This document shows positions 30,000 to 38,678 of a DNA stretch of 64,000 nt, piece by piece. The stretch is from Luteimonas deserti (GTDB lineage Bacteria > Pseudomonadota > Gammaproteobacteria > Xanthomonadales > Xanthomonadaceae). The translations under genes were made by a program, and so were the position numbers. The notes below the pieces were generated by a model. The model ran no database searches, was not told the DNA's origin, and saw only the letters and a program-made list of their open reading frames with translations. Position 1 is the stretch's first letter; each line of letters begins with the position of its first letter. Where the stretch lies: assembly GCF_013425765.1 (NCBI RefSeq), contig NZ_JACCJZ010000013.1:408807-472806 (forward strand), given 5' to 3'.

Positions 30000-31415
30000 A
30001 TGGCCTGCCGCACCCGTTTCGCTCCCAGCCCCACCGGCTATCTCCACATCGGCGGCGCGCGTACCGCGCTGTACTGCTGGCTGGAAGCGCGACGTCGCGG
30101 CGGGCAGTTCGTGCTGCGCATCGAGGACACCGACCGCGAGCGCAGCACCCAGGCCGCCATCGACGCCATCCTGCGGGCGATGGACTGGCTGGGCCTGGAC
30201 TACGACGAAGGCCCGATCTACCAGACCCACCGTCTGGACCGCTATGCCGAGGTCGCCGAGCAGCTGGTCGGCGACGGCAAGGCCTACTACGCCTACGAGA
30301 CCAAGGCCGAGCTCGACGCGATGCGCGAAGCGGCGATGGCTGCGGGCGAGAAGCCCCGTTACAACGGCGCGTATCGTGAGCGCAACGAGCCGAAGCGCGA
30401 CGATCCCAACCGCGTGATCCGTCTGAAGAATCCGCAGGACGGCACCGTGGTGTGGGAGGACAAGGTCAAGGGCCGCATCGAGATCGCCAACAGCGAGCTC
30501 GACGATCTGGTGATCTTCCGGCCCGACGGCTATGCGACCTACAACTTCGCCGTCGTCGTCGACGATCTGGACATGGGCATCACCGACGTCGTGCGCGGCG
30601 ACGACCACGTCAACAACACCCCGCGGCAGATCAACATCTACCGCGCGCTCGGCGCCGACGTGCCCGCGTTCGCGCACCTGCCGATGATCCTCGACGAGCA
30701 GGGCGCCAAGCTGTCCAAGCGCACCGGCGCGGCCGACGTCATGCAGTACCGCGACGCCGGCTACCTGCCGCACGCGCTGCTGAATTATCTGGTGCGCCTG
30801 GGCTGGTCGCATGGCGACCAGGAGATCTTCTCGATCGACGAGATGCAGGCGCTGTTCGATCTCGAGAACGTCAACGCCAAGGCCGCGCGCCTGGACATGG
30901 CCAAGCTCGGCTGGCTCAACCAGCAGTACCTGAAATCCGATGATCCGGCCGCGGTGGCCGCGCATCTGGAATGGCATCTGCGCAGCGACGGCTACGACCT
31001 GTCCACCGGCCCGGCGCCGGCCGACGTCGTGGTCGCCCTGCGCGACCGCGTGCAGACGCTGAAGGAGATGTCCGAGCGCGCAGCGGTCTGGTATCGCCCG
31101 ATCGCCGCCTACGACGAGAAGGCGGTCGCCAAGCACCTGAAAGCGGACGCCCGCGCGCCGCTGGCCGATGTCCGCGCGCGTTTCGCAGGGCTGCCGGACT
31201 GGACGGTCGAGGCGATCGATGCGGCATTCCGCGAGACGGTCGAGACACTGGCCCTGGGCATGGGCAAGGTCGCGCAGCCGCTGCGCGTTGCGATCACCGG
31301 CACGCAGGTCAGCCCGGACATCGGGCACACGGTGTACCTGGCGGGGCGCGAGGCGGCGCTGGCGCGGATCGACGCGGCGATTGCGATGATTCCGCAAGGA
31401 AACGAAGCTGCCTGA
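30000..31415 (+). CDS. gltX: glutamyl-tRNA synthetase
   Basis: A 471-residue class I aminoacyl-tRNA synthetase charging tRNA-Glu. The N-terminal motif [19 protein letters not shown] (about 5-23) contains the HIGH equivalent (HIGG). It also has [28 protein letters not shown] and the KMSKS equivalent [12 protein letters not shown]. The C-terminal anticodon-binding region is complete. The start [10 protein letters not shown] is normal for the family. Confidence 0.97.
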   Translation: MACRTRFAPSPTGYLHIGGARTALYCWLEARRRGGQFVLRIEDTDRERSTQAAIDAILRAMDWLGLDYDEGPIYQTHRLDRYAEVAEQLVGDGKAYYAYETKAELDAMREAAMAAGEKPRYNGAYRERNEPKRDDPNRVIRLKNPQDGTVVWEDKVKGRIEIANSELDDLVIFRPDGYATYNFAVVVDDLDMGITDVVRGDDHVNNTPRQINIYRALGADVPAFAHLPMILDEQGAKLSKRTGAADVMQYRDAGYLPHALLNYLVRLGWSHGDQEIFSIDEMQALFDLENVNAKAARLDMAKLGWLNQQYLKSDDPAAVAAHLEWHLRSDGYDLSTGPAPADVVVALRDRVQTLKEMSERAAVWYRPIAAYDEKAVAKHLKADARAPLADVRARFAGLPDWTVEAIDAAFRETVETLALGMGKVAQPLRVAITGTQVSPDIGHTVYLAGREAALARIDAAIAMIPQGNEAA

Positions 31416-31530
31416 CACGTCGCGAAGCAATGCGATCAAGCTGGTCTGGGCTGTCGACCTCGCCGTCGCCCTCGTTTGCGCATTCCGCTTGCGGCGCGCA
31501 ACGCGTCAGTCGAATCCGGAACCCGTAGGG

Positions 31531-31556
31531 CGCCGCCCATGGATGGGCGGCGTTTT
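31531..31556 (+). terminator. Rho-independent-like hairpin after gltX
   Basis: CGCCGCCCAT (31531-31540) pairs with ATGGGCGGCG (31543-31552), followed by TTTT. It lies 115 bp after the gltX stop and forms the left edge of the inverted-repeat element described next, so its hairpin may be a by-product of that element. Confidence 0.6.
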
Positions 31557-31940
31557 CCGATCGAGGCAGGATGCCGAGCCGGAAAATTCCGGAACGGAGT
31601 CCGTTATGGGGCTGCTTCGTCGGGAAATCGTTTTTCTGGTTCCGTTGCCTGTGTCGATCGACAAAAGAAATGAAGTCGGCCGCTCGGCGGACGAACGCGT
31701 CTGCTCTTCGCTCGAGGTGCAGAAGCACAGCGTTCACTCGCCTGCCGGCGGCCGGACATTTTTTGTTGGCCCATGCGCATAGCGCCAACGGCGAGGCAGG
31801 CCCGAAGGGCGAGCATCGAAGATGCGAGTCGAGAAACGTCACCAAGAAATGCCCTTGCCGACGAAGCACGGCTGGCCAGGCGTTCCGGGATTTTCTTGAC
31901 TCGCCATTCTCGCCCGGTCGAAAACGCCGCCCTCCCATGT
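31537..31940. mobile_element. MITE-like element with ~60-100 bp inverted repeats
   Basis: The left end (31537-31596: GGGCGGCGTTTTC, then GAAAAT and CCGGAACG) matches the reverse complement of the right end (31881-31940) over about 60 bp. Weaker similarity continues inward to about 31640 and 31840 (CTTCGTCGG near both inner edges). The ~200-bp core has no supported gene. Open frames in it are low-quality Arg/Ser-rich shadows. The whole gap between gltX and zur (714 bp) is otherwise empty. I interpret it as a non-autonomous inverted-repeat element; target-site duplications were not identified. Confidence 0.5.
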
Positions 31941-32129
31941 GCGGCGGCCCAGGGATCTGAAGGGACCAGCTCGTCGGCGTTTAAAGGGCGATAGCCCAAG
32001 CGTCCTGGCGAGCGTTCGAACTCAGGTGTGCGTCGCGAGTCAGGTACAGGCCTGAAGCGGCGACGTCGAACTGCGCGCGAAATCACGGGCGCGCTTGAGT
32101 CGGTGCCCGCTCGCACCCATCATGGACCG

Positions 32130-32627
32130 ATGGCCAAGCACGACCACACCTGCACCGATCCGCACCACCACGTCGACGACGCCGCAGCGTTCGTGCGCGC
32201 GGTGGAGCACGCCTGCAGCGAACGCGGCCTGCGGCTGACCCCGATCCGCGCCTACGTGCTGAACCTGATCGCCGAGGCCGGCAAGCCGCTGAAGGCCTAC
32301 GACCTGCTCGACCGCGTGCGCGAAGGCGATGGCCCCGGTGCCGCGGCGCCGCCCACGGTGTACCGCGCGCTGGATTTCCTGCTCGCCAACGGTTTCATCC
32401 ACAAGCTGCAGTCGGTCAACGCCTTCGTCGCCTGCCACCACCCGAGCACCGCGCAGCACTCGGTGCCGTTCCTGATCTGCGACCGCTGCCACAGTGCGGT
32501 CGAGCTGGAGGACGAGGTCGTGGTCGCGTCGCTCGACGAGCGCGCCCGTGCGCTGGGTTTCGTGCCGCAGGCGCAGACGCTCGAGGTCCACGGGCTGTGC
32601 GCGCGGTGCGCCGGTGCCGCTGCCTGA
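32130..32627 (+). CDS. zur: zinc-uptake regulator, Fur family
   Basis: A 165-residue Fur-superfamily repressor. It has a His-rich N-terminus (HDHTCTDPHHHVDD) and a winged helix (LRLTPIRAYVLNLIAEAGKP, about 39-58, and PPTVYRALDFLLANG). Metal-site elements are ACHHPSTAQHSVPFLICDRC and a C-terminal CARC; the two CxxC pairs form the structural zinc site. The N-terminal His cluster and the adjacent zinc-type receptor and MerC genes favour Zur over Fur. I start at MAKHDH. It would repress zinc-import genes when zinc is replete. Confidence 0.88.
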   Translation: MAKHDHTCTDPHHHVDDAAAFVRAVEHACSERGLRLTPIRAYVLNLIAEAGKPLKAYDLLDRVREGDGPGAAAPPTVYRALDFLLANGFIHKLQSVNAFVACHHPSTAQHSVPFLICDRCHSAVELEDEVVVASLDERARALGFVPQAQTLEVHGLCARCAGAAA

Positions 32628-32774
32628 TCCGACCGGAGCTCACGCCGGCATGCCCGTACGCGTACCCGGCTCTCGGCCGACGCGAGCTCGACGCCCGCGC
32701 TGCGGCATGACCGTGCCCCCATCGGCGGCGTGTGTCGGCGCCGCACCATCCGGCGAGCCGGCACGACACGCCTG

Positions 32775-32810
32775 AAAAAAAGCCCCGCGCCGGCTGGGCC
32801 GGCGCGGGGC
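32775..32810 (-). terminator. Strong terminator of the TonB-receptor gene
   Basis: GCCCCGCGCCGGC (32782-32794) and GCCGGCGCGGGGC (32798-32810) form a perfect 13-bp stem with a 3-nt loop. The run of seven A at 32775-32781 is a U-tract on the minus strand, 52 bp after the receptor stop. Confidence 0.9.
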
Positions 32811-32861
32811 GGTGACGTCACGCGTCACTGGAGAGTCGACTGCGTCTTCGGGTGGCCCCGA

Positions 32862-35108
32862 TCAGAAATACACGCGGATGCCGCCGGCGATCTGGCGGCC
32901 GGGCAGCGGCGCGAAATCGCGCAGCAGCGAGGTATGCGGGCGTGCTTCGCGATCGGTCAGATTGCGGCCGTCGACGAACAGTTCCCACTGGGTCCGGTCC
33001 GCCTCGCCCAGACGCCAGGCCACGCCGGCGTTGACCAGGGTGTAGGCGGGACTCGGCTCTTCCAGCGCCGCGACCCGATCCTGCTTCTGGTAGCGCACTG
33101 CACCCACGTGGGCCCGCCAGCCGCCCAGCGTCCAGTTCAGATCCGCACCTACGCGTGACGGCGCGATACGTGGCAGGTTGCCGCCCTGCGCGATGTCGGC
33201 ATGATAGTGGTGCGCGTGATCGCCGTGAGGCACGTCGAAGTGGACCTCGCGCGTGCCGCTTCCGTCCAGCGAGGCGCGCACGATGTCGCCGAAGACGCGC
33301 AGGTCGAAATCCCCTGCATCCGATTCGACCAGATGGATCTTCGCCTCGGCCTCCGCGCCGCGGAACGTGGCATCGCCCTGGGTCCAGAGGCGGACCGGGA
33401 ATCCGTCCTCCACGATGCCGGTATCGGCGAGATAGGTGAAGCGCTTGAACTTGGTCTGGTACACGGCCGCCTTGACCTCGATCCGGTCCGTGTGCGCGTG
33501 CAGACCGATTTCGAGACGCTGGCCGCGCTCGGTGTCGAGGTCGGCGTCGCCGATCTCGATCGACCGCGTCGCGATATGCGTGCCCGCTGCGAAGAGTTCC
33601 TCGTTGGTCGGCGCGCGCCCGGAGATGTCGGCACCGAAGCGCAGGTCGAACACGTCGGACAGGTGCCAGATCGCCGCACCCGAGAGGCTGCTGGCGTCGA
33701 AGCTGCGCGACTCGCCGTTCGACGGATCGATCTCGACCCGCTCATGGCGTCCGCCCAGCTCCAGCTTGAGCGGCCCGAACTCCTTCTCCTGGACGACGAA
33801 CACGCCGAGCGTATCGGTGACCGCGGGCGGGACGAAGGCCTCCTCGCCGACGGCGCTGAAGTCGACATGCCCGATCTGCAGACCGAACGCGCCGCGCCAG
33901 CCGTTGACCTCGTTCTGGACCGCTTCGATCCGGCTCTCGATGCCGCGATTGGTGAACCGGGTCGCGGGCAACCCGTCTTCCAGTTCGACGTGTTCGTAAT
34001 CGTTCCACGCCGCTCGCACGTTCAGTGCGCTGAGGAACGGCAGAGGGTCGTAGATGCCACCTTTCAGGTCGACCCGGTTCTGGACGAGATCGATGCGCAC
34101 GGAACCGTGCTCGTCGTGTTCGTGGTCGTCATGGTCATGGTCATGGTCATGGTCATGGTCGTGGTCGTGGTCGTCGTCGTGACCATGGCCCCCGTCCTCG
34201 TCGCCGTGGCTGTGCGCCCCGTCGGGCAGCCCGTAGTTGGTGCGATAGGTGCTCAGCGACAGTCCGAGATGTCCGCGGCTGCCGAACCAGGTCGCGCCGA
34301 CGGCGCCGGCGCGCGTGCGGATCGCGCTGTTGGGCAGGACACCGAAGGCGTTCTCGGCATGCTCGTCGTGGTCGTGGTCGTGGTCGTGGTCGTGATCGTC
34401 ATCCTGCGCATCGTCGTCGTGGCCGGCGAGGGCGAAGCCGGGGATGTCGAAATCGCCGGTGTTGCGGACCAGGCCGTCGACGTGCAACACGAGGTTGTCG
34501 CCGCTCACGCCGTCGAGCCGGAACATTCCGCTGCGTTCACCGTTGCCGCTGCCTGCGCGCAGTTCGGCCCGTCCACTGAGCGGGCGGTCAGGCACCGAGC
34601 TCGCGATACGACCATCGACCACGTTGACCGCGCCACCGATCGCGCCGCTGCCGTAGAGCAGGTTCGCCGGCCCCTTCAGCACTTCGATCTGGTCTGCGAG
34701 GAAGGGCTCGATGCTGACCGCGTGGTCTGCGCTGACGGTCGACGCGTCCATGCTGCCGATACCGCCCGAGAGCACCTGCACGCGCGGGCCTTCCTGGCCG
34801 CGGATGATCGGGCGGCCCACGCCTGGGCCGAAGAAGCTGCTCTGGACGCCCGGCAACGAGGAGACCGTGTCGCCGAGGGTGCCGGACTTGCGGTCCTGCA
34901 GGGCGTCACCGTGCAGCACTTCGACGGGGTGGGCGAGGTCCTCGGCTTCGCCACCCAGTGGCACGGCGGTGACCTGGACGGTGTTCAGGGTGCCGAGATG
35001 GGCCGGACCCTGTGCCATCGCGACGGTCGGCAGGAGCAGGGCGACCGCCAGTGCGAGGCGGGTCGGAACGGGACGGGAGCGGGAGGGGAATCGGGACATC
35101 AAGGGCAT
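32862..35108 (-). CDS. TonB-dependent zinc receptor (ZnuD-like) with His/Asp-rich loops
   Basis: A 748-residue outer-membrane receptor. It has a signal peptide (ALAVALLLPTVAMAQ) and a plug with VLHGDALQDRKSGTLGDTVS, PGVQSSFFGPGVGRPIIRGQ and VEVLKGPANLLYG-type motifs. The barrel ends in Phe (GGIRVYF). Two loop insertions are built of HD repeats (about residues 228-252 and 305-338), a feature of zinc receptors of the ZnuD group. The context agrees: zur lies on one side and a MerC gene is divergent with a Zur-box-like sequence between. Start is MPLMSRF at 35108 or MSRF at 35099; neither has a good ribosome site. Confidence 0.88.
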   Translation of the reverse strand: MPLMSRFPSRSRPVPTRLALAVALLLPTVAMAQGPAHLGTLNTVQVTAVPLGGEAEDLAHPVEVLHGDALQDRKSGTLGDTVSSLPGVQSSFFGPGVGRPIIRGQEGPRVQVLSGGIGSMDASTVSADHAVSIEPFLADQIEVLKGPANLLYGSGAIGGAVNVVDGRIASSVPDRPLSGRAELRAGSGNGERSGMFRLDGVSGDNLVLHVDGLVRNTGDFDIPGFALAGHDDDAQDDDHDHDHDHDHDEHAENAFGVLPNSAIRTRAGAVGATWFGSRGHLGLSLSTYRTNYGLPDGAHSHGDEDGGHGHDDDHDHDHDHDHDHDHDDHEHDEHGSVRIDLVQNRVDLKGGIYDPLPFLSALNVRAAWNDYEHVELEDGLPATRFTNRGIESRIEAVQNEVNGWRGAFGLQIGHVDFSAVGEEAFVPPAVTDTLGVFVVQEKEFGPLKLELGGRHERVEIDPSNGESRSFDASSLSGAAIWHLSDVFDLRFGADISGRAPTNEELFAAGTHIATRSIEIGDADLDTERGQRLEIGLHAHTDRIEVKAAVYQTKFKRFTYLADTGIVEDGFPVRLWTQGDATFRGAEAEAKIHLVESDAGDFDLRVFGDIVRASLDGSGTREVHFDVPHGDHAHHYHADIAQGGNLPRIAPSRVGADLNWTLGGWRAHVGAVRYQKQDRVAALEEPSPAYTLVNAGVAWRLGEADRTQWELFVDGRNLTDREARPHTSLLRDFAPLPGRQIAGGIRVYF
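34121..34192. repeat. Hexanucleotide repeat encoding (His-Asp)n, loop 2
   Basis: About 72 bp of GTCATG/GTCGTG hexamers read as alternating His-Asp on the minus strand inside the zinc receptor. The unit is two codons long, so slippage would change loop length without shifting the frame. Confidence 0.85.
34361..34400. repeat. Hexanucleotide repeat encoding (His-Asp)n, loop 1
   Basis: About 40 bp of GTCGTG hexamers, again read as alternating His-Asp in the same receptor, coding the first metal-binding loop. Confidence 0.8.
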
Positions 35109-35143
35109 CCGGGGTGGGGTAGACTGGTGATCGAATCGGGAAT

Positions 35144-35156
35144 GTTATAATGTCAC
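35144..35156. promoter_or_regulatory. Putative Zur operator between receptor and MerC genes
   Basis: GTTATA-A-TGTCAC in the 74-bp divergent gap matches the Zur pattern GTTATA-N-TATAAC at 10 of 12 positions (left half perfect). TAGACT at 35120 could serve as a -10 in the region. One site could control both divergent genes. Confidence 0.5.
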
Positions 35157-35182
35157 GCAAATCCCCGCATCCCCCAAAAGAC

Positions 35183-35578
35183 ATGCCCGCTCGAAACTCC
35201 ACCCTGCGCCAGGCCGACCGCGTGGGGTTCGCCGCGTCGTTCCTGTGCGCCGTTCACTGCGCACTGCTGCCCGTGGCGCTGTCGTTGCTGCCTGTCTTCG
35301 GCCTCAGCGTGGGTGGCTGGGTCGACATCGACCAGGCCTTCGTCGTCTTCGCGACCCTGCTCGGCGCGACCACGCTGACCCTCGGCTGGCGCCGGCACCG
35401 CGCGTTCCACGCCTGGATGCTGCTCGTTCCGGGACTGGCCCTGGTCTGGGCAGGGGCGTTCACCCATCTGCACGACCATTCGGTCGGCCATGCGGTAGTG
35501 ATGACCATCGGCGGCCTGCTCCTGGCGGCCGCGCATCTGGTGAACCTGCGCCTCACCCACGTCCACGGCCGCGGCTGA
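35183..35578 (+). CDS. MerC-domain inner-membrane protein
   Basis: A 131-residue protein with four hydrophobic segments. It has the MerC-type cysteine pair in ASFLCAVHCALLPVALSLLP (about 17-36) and His-rich ends (THLHDHSVGHA and LTHVHGRG). MerC was named for mercury uptake, but homologues in Zur regulons probably handle zinc. Start is taken at MPARNSTL; an ATG at 35150 would place the coding start inside the Zur-box-like site. Confidence 0.85.
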   Translation: MPARNSTLRQADRVGFAASFLCAVHCALLPVALSLLPVFGLSVGGWVDIDQAFVVFATLLGATTLTLGWRRHRAFHAWMLLVPGLALVWAGAFTHLHDHSVGHAVVMTIGGLLLAAAHLVNLRLTHVHGRG

Positions 35579-35604
35579 GACCGGTCGCCGGCATCACCGC
35601 GTGC

Positions 35605-35610
35605 TAGACT
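35605..35610 (+). promoter_or_regulatory. Putative -10 element (TAGACT) of the bTHX gene
   Basis: TAGACT in GCGTGCTAGACTCCGCGG, 75 nt before the ATG, giving a longer leader than the other TAGACT sites. Confidence 0.35.
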
Positions 35611-35684
35611 CCGCGGCCCTGTGCGCCCTCGTGGCGCACGTTCGCGTCTATCGCATTCAATTCGCAGCACATCAGGAGCAGACA

Positions 35685-35879
35685 ATGGGCAAGGGCGACC
35701 GCAAGACCCTCAAGGGCAAGCGTTACAACGCGAGCTACGGCAACTCCCGTTCGAAGGGCGTCGTCAAGGCCACCGGCACCGCGACCGCGCCGGTCGTGAA
35801 GAAGACCGCCACCAAGACCGTCGCCAAGGCGCCGGCCAAGAAGGCGGTCGCGAAGAAGACGGCGTCGAAGGCCGAGTAA
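35685..35879 (+). CDS. 30S ribosomal protein bTHX-like
   Basis: A 64-residue basic protein starting MGKGDRKTLKGKRYNASYGN, the hallmark of the bTHX/THX family that sits at the head of the 30S subunit. A Lys/Ala/Thr-rich tail (KKTATKTVAKAPAKKAVAKK) extends it beyond the short Thermus form. A good AGGAGC ribosome site precedes it and a terminator follows. Confidence 0.85.
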   Translation: MGKGDRKTLKGKRYNASYGNSRSKGVVKATGTATAPVVKKTATKTVAKAPAKKAVAKKTASKAE

Positions 35880-35903
35880 TCCGCGCCCCGCCGGAACGCC
35901 GAG

Positions 35904-35926
35904 AACCCCGCCTGCGCGGGGTTTTC
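35904..35926 (+). terminator. Rho-independent terminator after bTHX
   Basis: AACCCCGC (35904-35911) pairs with GCGGGGTT (35916-35923) around a 4-nt loop and runs into Ts, 24 bp after the stop codon. Confidence 0.85.
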
Positions 35927-35964
35927 GCGTTTTCGGGGCACTGGCGGGACCGGCGCGGCCGGCC

Positions 35965-37188
35965 TCAGCGGGCTGCGCCGGCCTCGACCTCGGTCCACAC
36001 CCGCATCAGGTTGCCGCCCAGTATCTTGCGGATGTCGCCATCGCTGTAGCCGCGGGCCTGCAGCCCGGCGACCAGGTTCGGAAAGTCCGCCACGTCGCGC
36101 AGGCCGGTCGCCAGTGCGCCGCCGACACCGTCGAAGTCCGAGCCGATGCCGACGTGGTCCACGCCGAGCAGGCGTACGCCGTGGTCGATCTGCACCAGTA
36201 CCGACTCCAGCGGCGTCTCCGGCATCGGGTGTGCTGCATCCCATGCAGCGCGGAACGCCGCCCGGTCCTCGAGCGGCTCGCCCGCCGCTTCGCGTGCGGC
36301 ATTGCGCGCGTCGAAGGCGGCGCTGGCGTCGAACCAGGCCTGCAGGTCGGCTGCGGCCCTGGGTTCGACGAAGGCGGTGCCGAACGGAATCTGCACCACG
36401 CCGCCGCGCGCGGCGAGCGCCTGGGCCAGCTCGTCGCTGATGTTGCGCTCGAAGCCCGGGGTGAAATGACGGAATCCGGAGTGGCTGGCGATCACCGGCA
36501 CCGTGCTCAGCGCGATCGCCTGGGCCGCCGCCTCGTCGGAGACGTGCGAGACGTCGACCATGATGCCGAGCCGGTTCATCTCGGCCACGACCTCGCGCCC
36601 GAAGGGGCTCAGGCCCGTCCAGGGCCGCGTCGCGGCGTAGGACGAGTCGGCCACCCGGTTCGACGCGCTGTGGGCGAGGGTGATGTAGCGGATGCCGCGA
36701 TCGAAGAACACCTGCAGCTGGGACAGGCTGTCACCGATCGGTGCGGCGTTCTCCATGCCGAGCGGGAGCAGCACCCGCGGCGTGCCGTCCGCCGCGACGC
36801 GCAGACGCTCGAGCTCGCCGGGGGAACGCAGGATGGCGAAGCGGCTCGGATGGCGTGCGGTCAGCGCCTCCACCGCGTCGATCTGGCGATGGGCGATATC
36901 GCGCGCGCTGCCGTCGGCGTCCTGGGCTGCCGAGGTGTAGATCGACATGAAGGCCACATCGAGGCCGCCGGCGCGGGCCCGCGGGTAATCGAACTCGCGG
37001 TCGGGCGCGGCCTCGCCGAGATCCGCCCAGGTATCGAGCAGCGCGCCCGGGGCGTCGATGTGGGTGTCGACGATCACCGCATCGAGTGCCAGCGCGCGCG
37101 ATGCGTCGGTGGCCTGCGCGGCCGCCGCGCCGGACATGGTCGCGAGCAGGCAGGCGAGTGCGAGACGGGTGAGAACGGCAGGCTGCAT
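35965..37188 (-). CDS. membrane dipeptidase (peptidase M19)
   Basis: A 407-residue secreted zinc dipeptidase. The signal peptide is LALACLLATMSGAAAAQ. The binuclear metal site begins VIVDTHIDAPG (about 39-49), followed by GMENAAPIGDSL (Glu bridge), RYITLAHSASNRVADSS, MVDVSHVSDEAAAQA, PVIASHSGFRHFT and VGIGSDFDGVGG. The product likely hydrolyses dipeptides in the periplasm. It lies on the same strand as and downstream of hutI (13 bp), possibly co-transcribed. Confidence 0.93.
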   Translation of the reverse strand: MQPAVLTRLALACLLATMSGAAAAQATDASRALALDAVIVDTHIDAPGALLDTWADLGEAAPDREFDYPRARAGGLDVAFMSIYTSAAQDADGSARDIAHRQIDAVEALTARHPSRFAILRSPGELERLRVAADGTPRVLLPLGMENAAPIGDSLSQLQVFFDRGIRYITLAHSASNRVADSSYAATRPWTGLSPFGREVVAEMNRLGIMVDVSHVSDEAAAQAIALSTVPVIASHSGFRHFTPGFERNISDELAQALAARGGVVQIPFGTAFVEPRAAADLQAWFDASAAFDARNAAREAAGEPLEDRAAFRAAWDAAHPMPETPLESVLVQIDHGVRLLGVDHVGIGSDFDGVGGALATGLRDVADFPNLVAGLQARGYSDGDIRKILGGNLMRVWTEVEAGAAR

Positions 37189-37201
37189 CGGGAGGCTCCG
37201 G

Positions 37202-38419
37202 TCAGATGAGACGACGGCCGGCCGCGCAGGCCATCGCCAGCAGCGAGCCTCCCAGCCAGTAGCCGAGTTCGGCGGGGTGGGAAATCCGCCAGCAGGCGAA
37301 ATCGGCACGCTGGCCCACGACCAGGCGCCCGCGGTCGTGCAGCCCGAGCGCACGTGCGGCATGCACCGTCGCGCCGCGCAAGGCGTCTTCCGGCGTCAGC
37401 CGGAAATGCGTGCAGGCCAGCTGCATGCCCTGGCGCAGCGACAGCAGCGGCGACGTGCCCGGGTTGCAGTCGGTGGCCACCGCCATCGCGACGCCCGCGG
37501 CGCGGAATGCATCGAGCGGCGGCAGGCGGGTCTCGCGCAGCACGTGGAAGGCGCCGGGCAGCAACACCGCAACGGTGCCGGCCGCCGCCATCGCGGCCAC
37601 GCCGGAGGCCGAGGTGTGCTCCACGTGGTCGGCCGACAGACCGCCGAACTCCGCCACCAGCGCGGCACCGGCGCCGTCGCTGAGCTGGTCGGCGTGCAGT
37701 TTCACCGGCAGGCCCAGCCTGCGGGCCGTCTCGAACACCCGCCGGGTCTGCGCGGGGCTGAAGCCGATGGTCTCGGCGAAGGCGTCGACCGCGTCGACCA
37801 GTCCCTCGGCATACAGGCGCGGCAGCCAGTCGCAGACGGCGTCGATGTAGGCGTCGGCACGGCCGGCGAACTCGGGCGGCAGGGCGTGCGCGCCGAGAAA
37901 CGTCGTGCGCACCGTGATGCCCAGCATCTCGCCGATGCGGCGCGCCACGCGCAGCATCTTGCGTTCGTTGTCGAAGTCCAGGCCGTAACCGGACTTGATC
38001 TCCAGCGTGGTCGCGCCGTCGCCGAGCAGGGCGCGTGCGCGCACCAGCGATTGGGCGAGCAGCGTGTCCTCGTCGGCCGCGCGGACGGCGCGCACGCTCG
38101 AGACGATGCCGCCGCCGGCCTGGGCGATGGCTTCGTAACTGGCGCCCTGCAGGCGCTGTTCGAACTCGCCGGCGCGCTCGCCCGCGAATACCAGGTGGGT
38201 GTGGCAGTCGATGAGCCCCGGAGTGACACAGCCGTCGACCTCGATCACCTGTGCGGCGAGCGCCTCCGGTGCGCCCGGCAGTGCGTCGCGTCGGCCGACG
38301 TGCACGAACACGCCGTCACGCCAGGCCAGCGCGCCGTCGTCGATCAGGCCGTAGCCCGCGTCGCCGTCCAGCGTCACCAGACGCGGAGCCAGCAGCAGGC
38401 CGTCCCAGCGGTCAGTCAC
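37202..38419 (-). CDS. hutI: imidazolonepropionase
   Basis: About 405 residues; hydrolyses imidazolone-5-propionate to N-formimino-L-glutamate in histidine degradation. It shows [20 protein letters not shown] (metal HxH), [50 protein letters not shown] and [15 protein letters not shown] choose the GTG at 38419 ([13 protein letters not shown]), which fits the family N-terminus and overlaps the upstream small gene by 8 nt. An ATG at 38440 adds only seven residues (MAVAVAV). Confidence 0.95.
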   Translation of the reverse strand: MTDRWDGLLLAPRLVTLDGDAGYGLIDDGALAWRDGVFVHVGRRDALPGAPEALAAQVIEVDGCVTPGLIDCHTHLVFAGERAGEFEQRLQGASYEAIAQAGGGIVSSVRAVRAADEDTLLAQSLVRARALLGDGATTLEIKSGYGLDFDNERKMLRVARRIGEMLGITVRTTFLGAHALPPEFAGRADAYIDAVCDWLPRLYAEGLVDAVDAFAETIGFSPAQTRRVFETARRLGLPVKLHADQLSDGAGAALVAEFGGLSADHVEHTSASGVAAMAAAGTVAVLLPGAFHVLRETRLPPLDAFRAAGVAMAVATDCNPGTSPLLSLRQGMQLACTHFRLTPEDALRGATVHAARALGLHDRGRLVVGQRADFACWRISHPAELGYWLGGSLLAMACAAGRRLI

Positions 38420-38618
38420 CACCGCCACCGCCACCGCCATCACTGTCGCTGCCGTCCGCACCGTGCTGGCCGCGCTCCGGTGCAGCCGTGCCGCCGGTCA
38501 GCGCGCCCGAGCCGTCGACCCGCGCGCGGCGCGTGCGCGAGAGCGCGTCGAACACCGCGCACAGCGCGCAGAAGACGGCCACGAGTGCGGCGAACAGCGC
38601 GATGTTGAAGCCGCTCAT
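38412..38618 (-). CDS. small single-pass membrane protein, unknown
   Basis: 68 residues: one transmembrane helix ([20 protein letters not shown]), then a basic stretch ([11 protein letters not shown]) and a Gly-rich end. Its stop overlaps the chosen hutI start, so it looks translationally coupled. Function unknown. Confidence 0.55.
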   Translation of the reverse strand: MSGFNIALFAALVAVFCALCAVFDALSRTRRARVDGSGALTGGTAAPERGQHGADGSDSDGGGGGGGD

Positions 38619-38678
38619 CCGTGTCTTCCCCCGCAAAGACCGCTAGCCTAACGCACTCCCGTCCGAGCCCGGCTGCCG

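Noticed and set aside
31501..31530. Possible tRNA T-arm (GTCGAATCCGG) after gltX
   Set aside because: No acceptor stem, D-arm or anticodon arm can be built around it.
31309..32116. Minus-strand open frames across the inverted-repeat element
   Set aside because: Arg/Ser/Pro-rich, no start context, and they cross the repeat ends; treated as non-coding.
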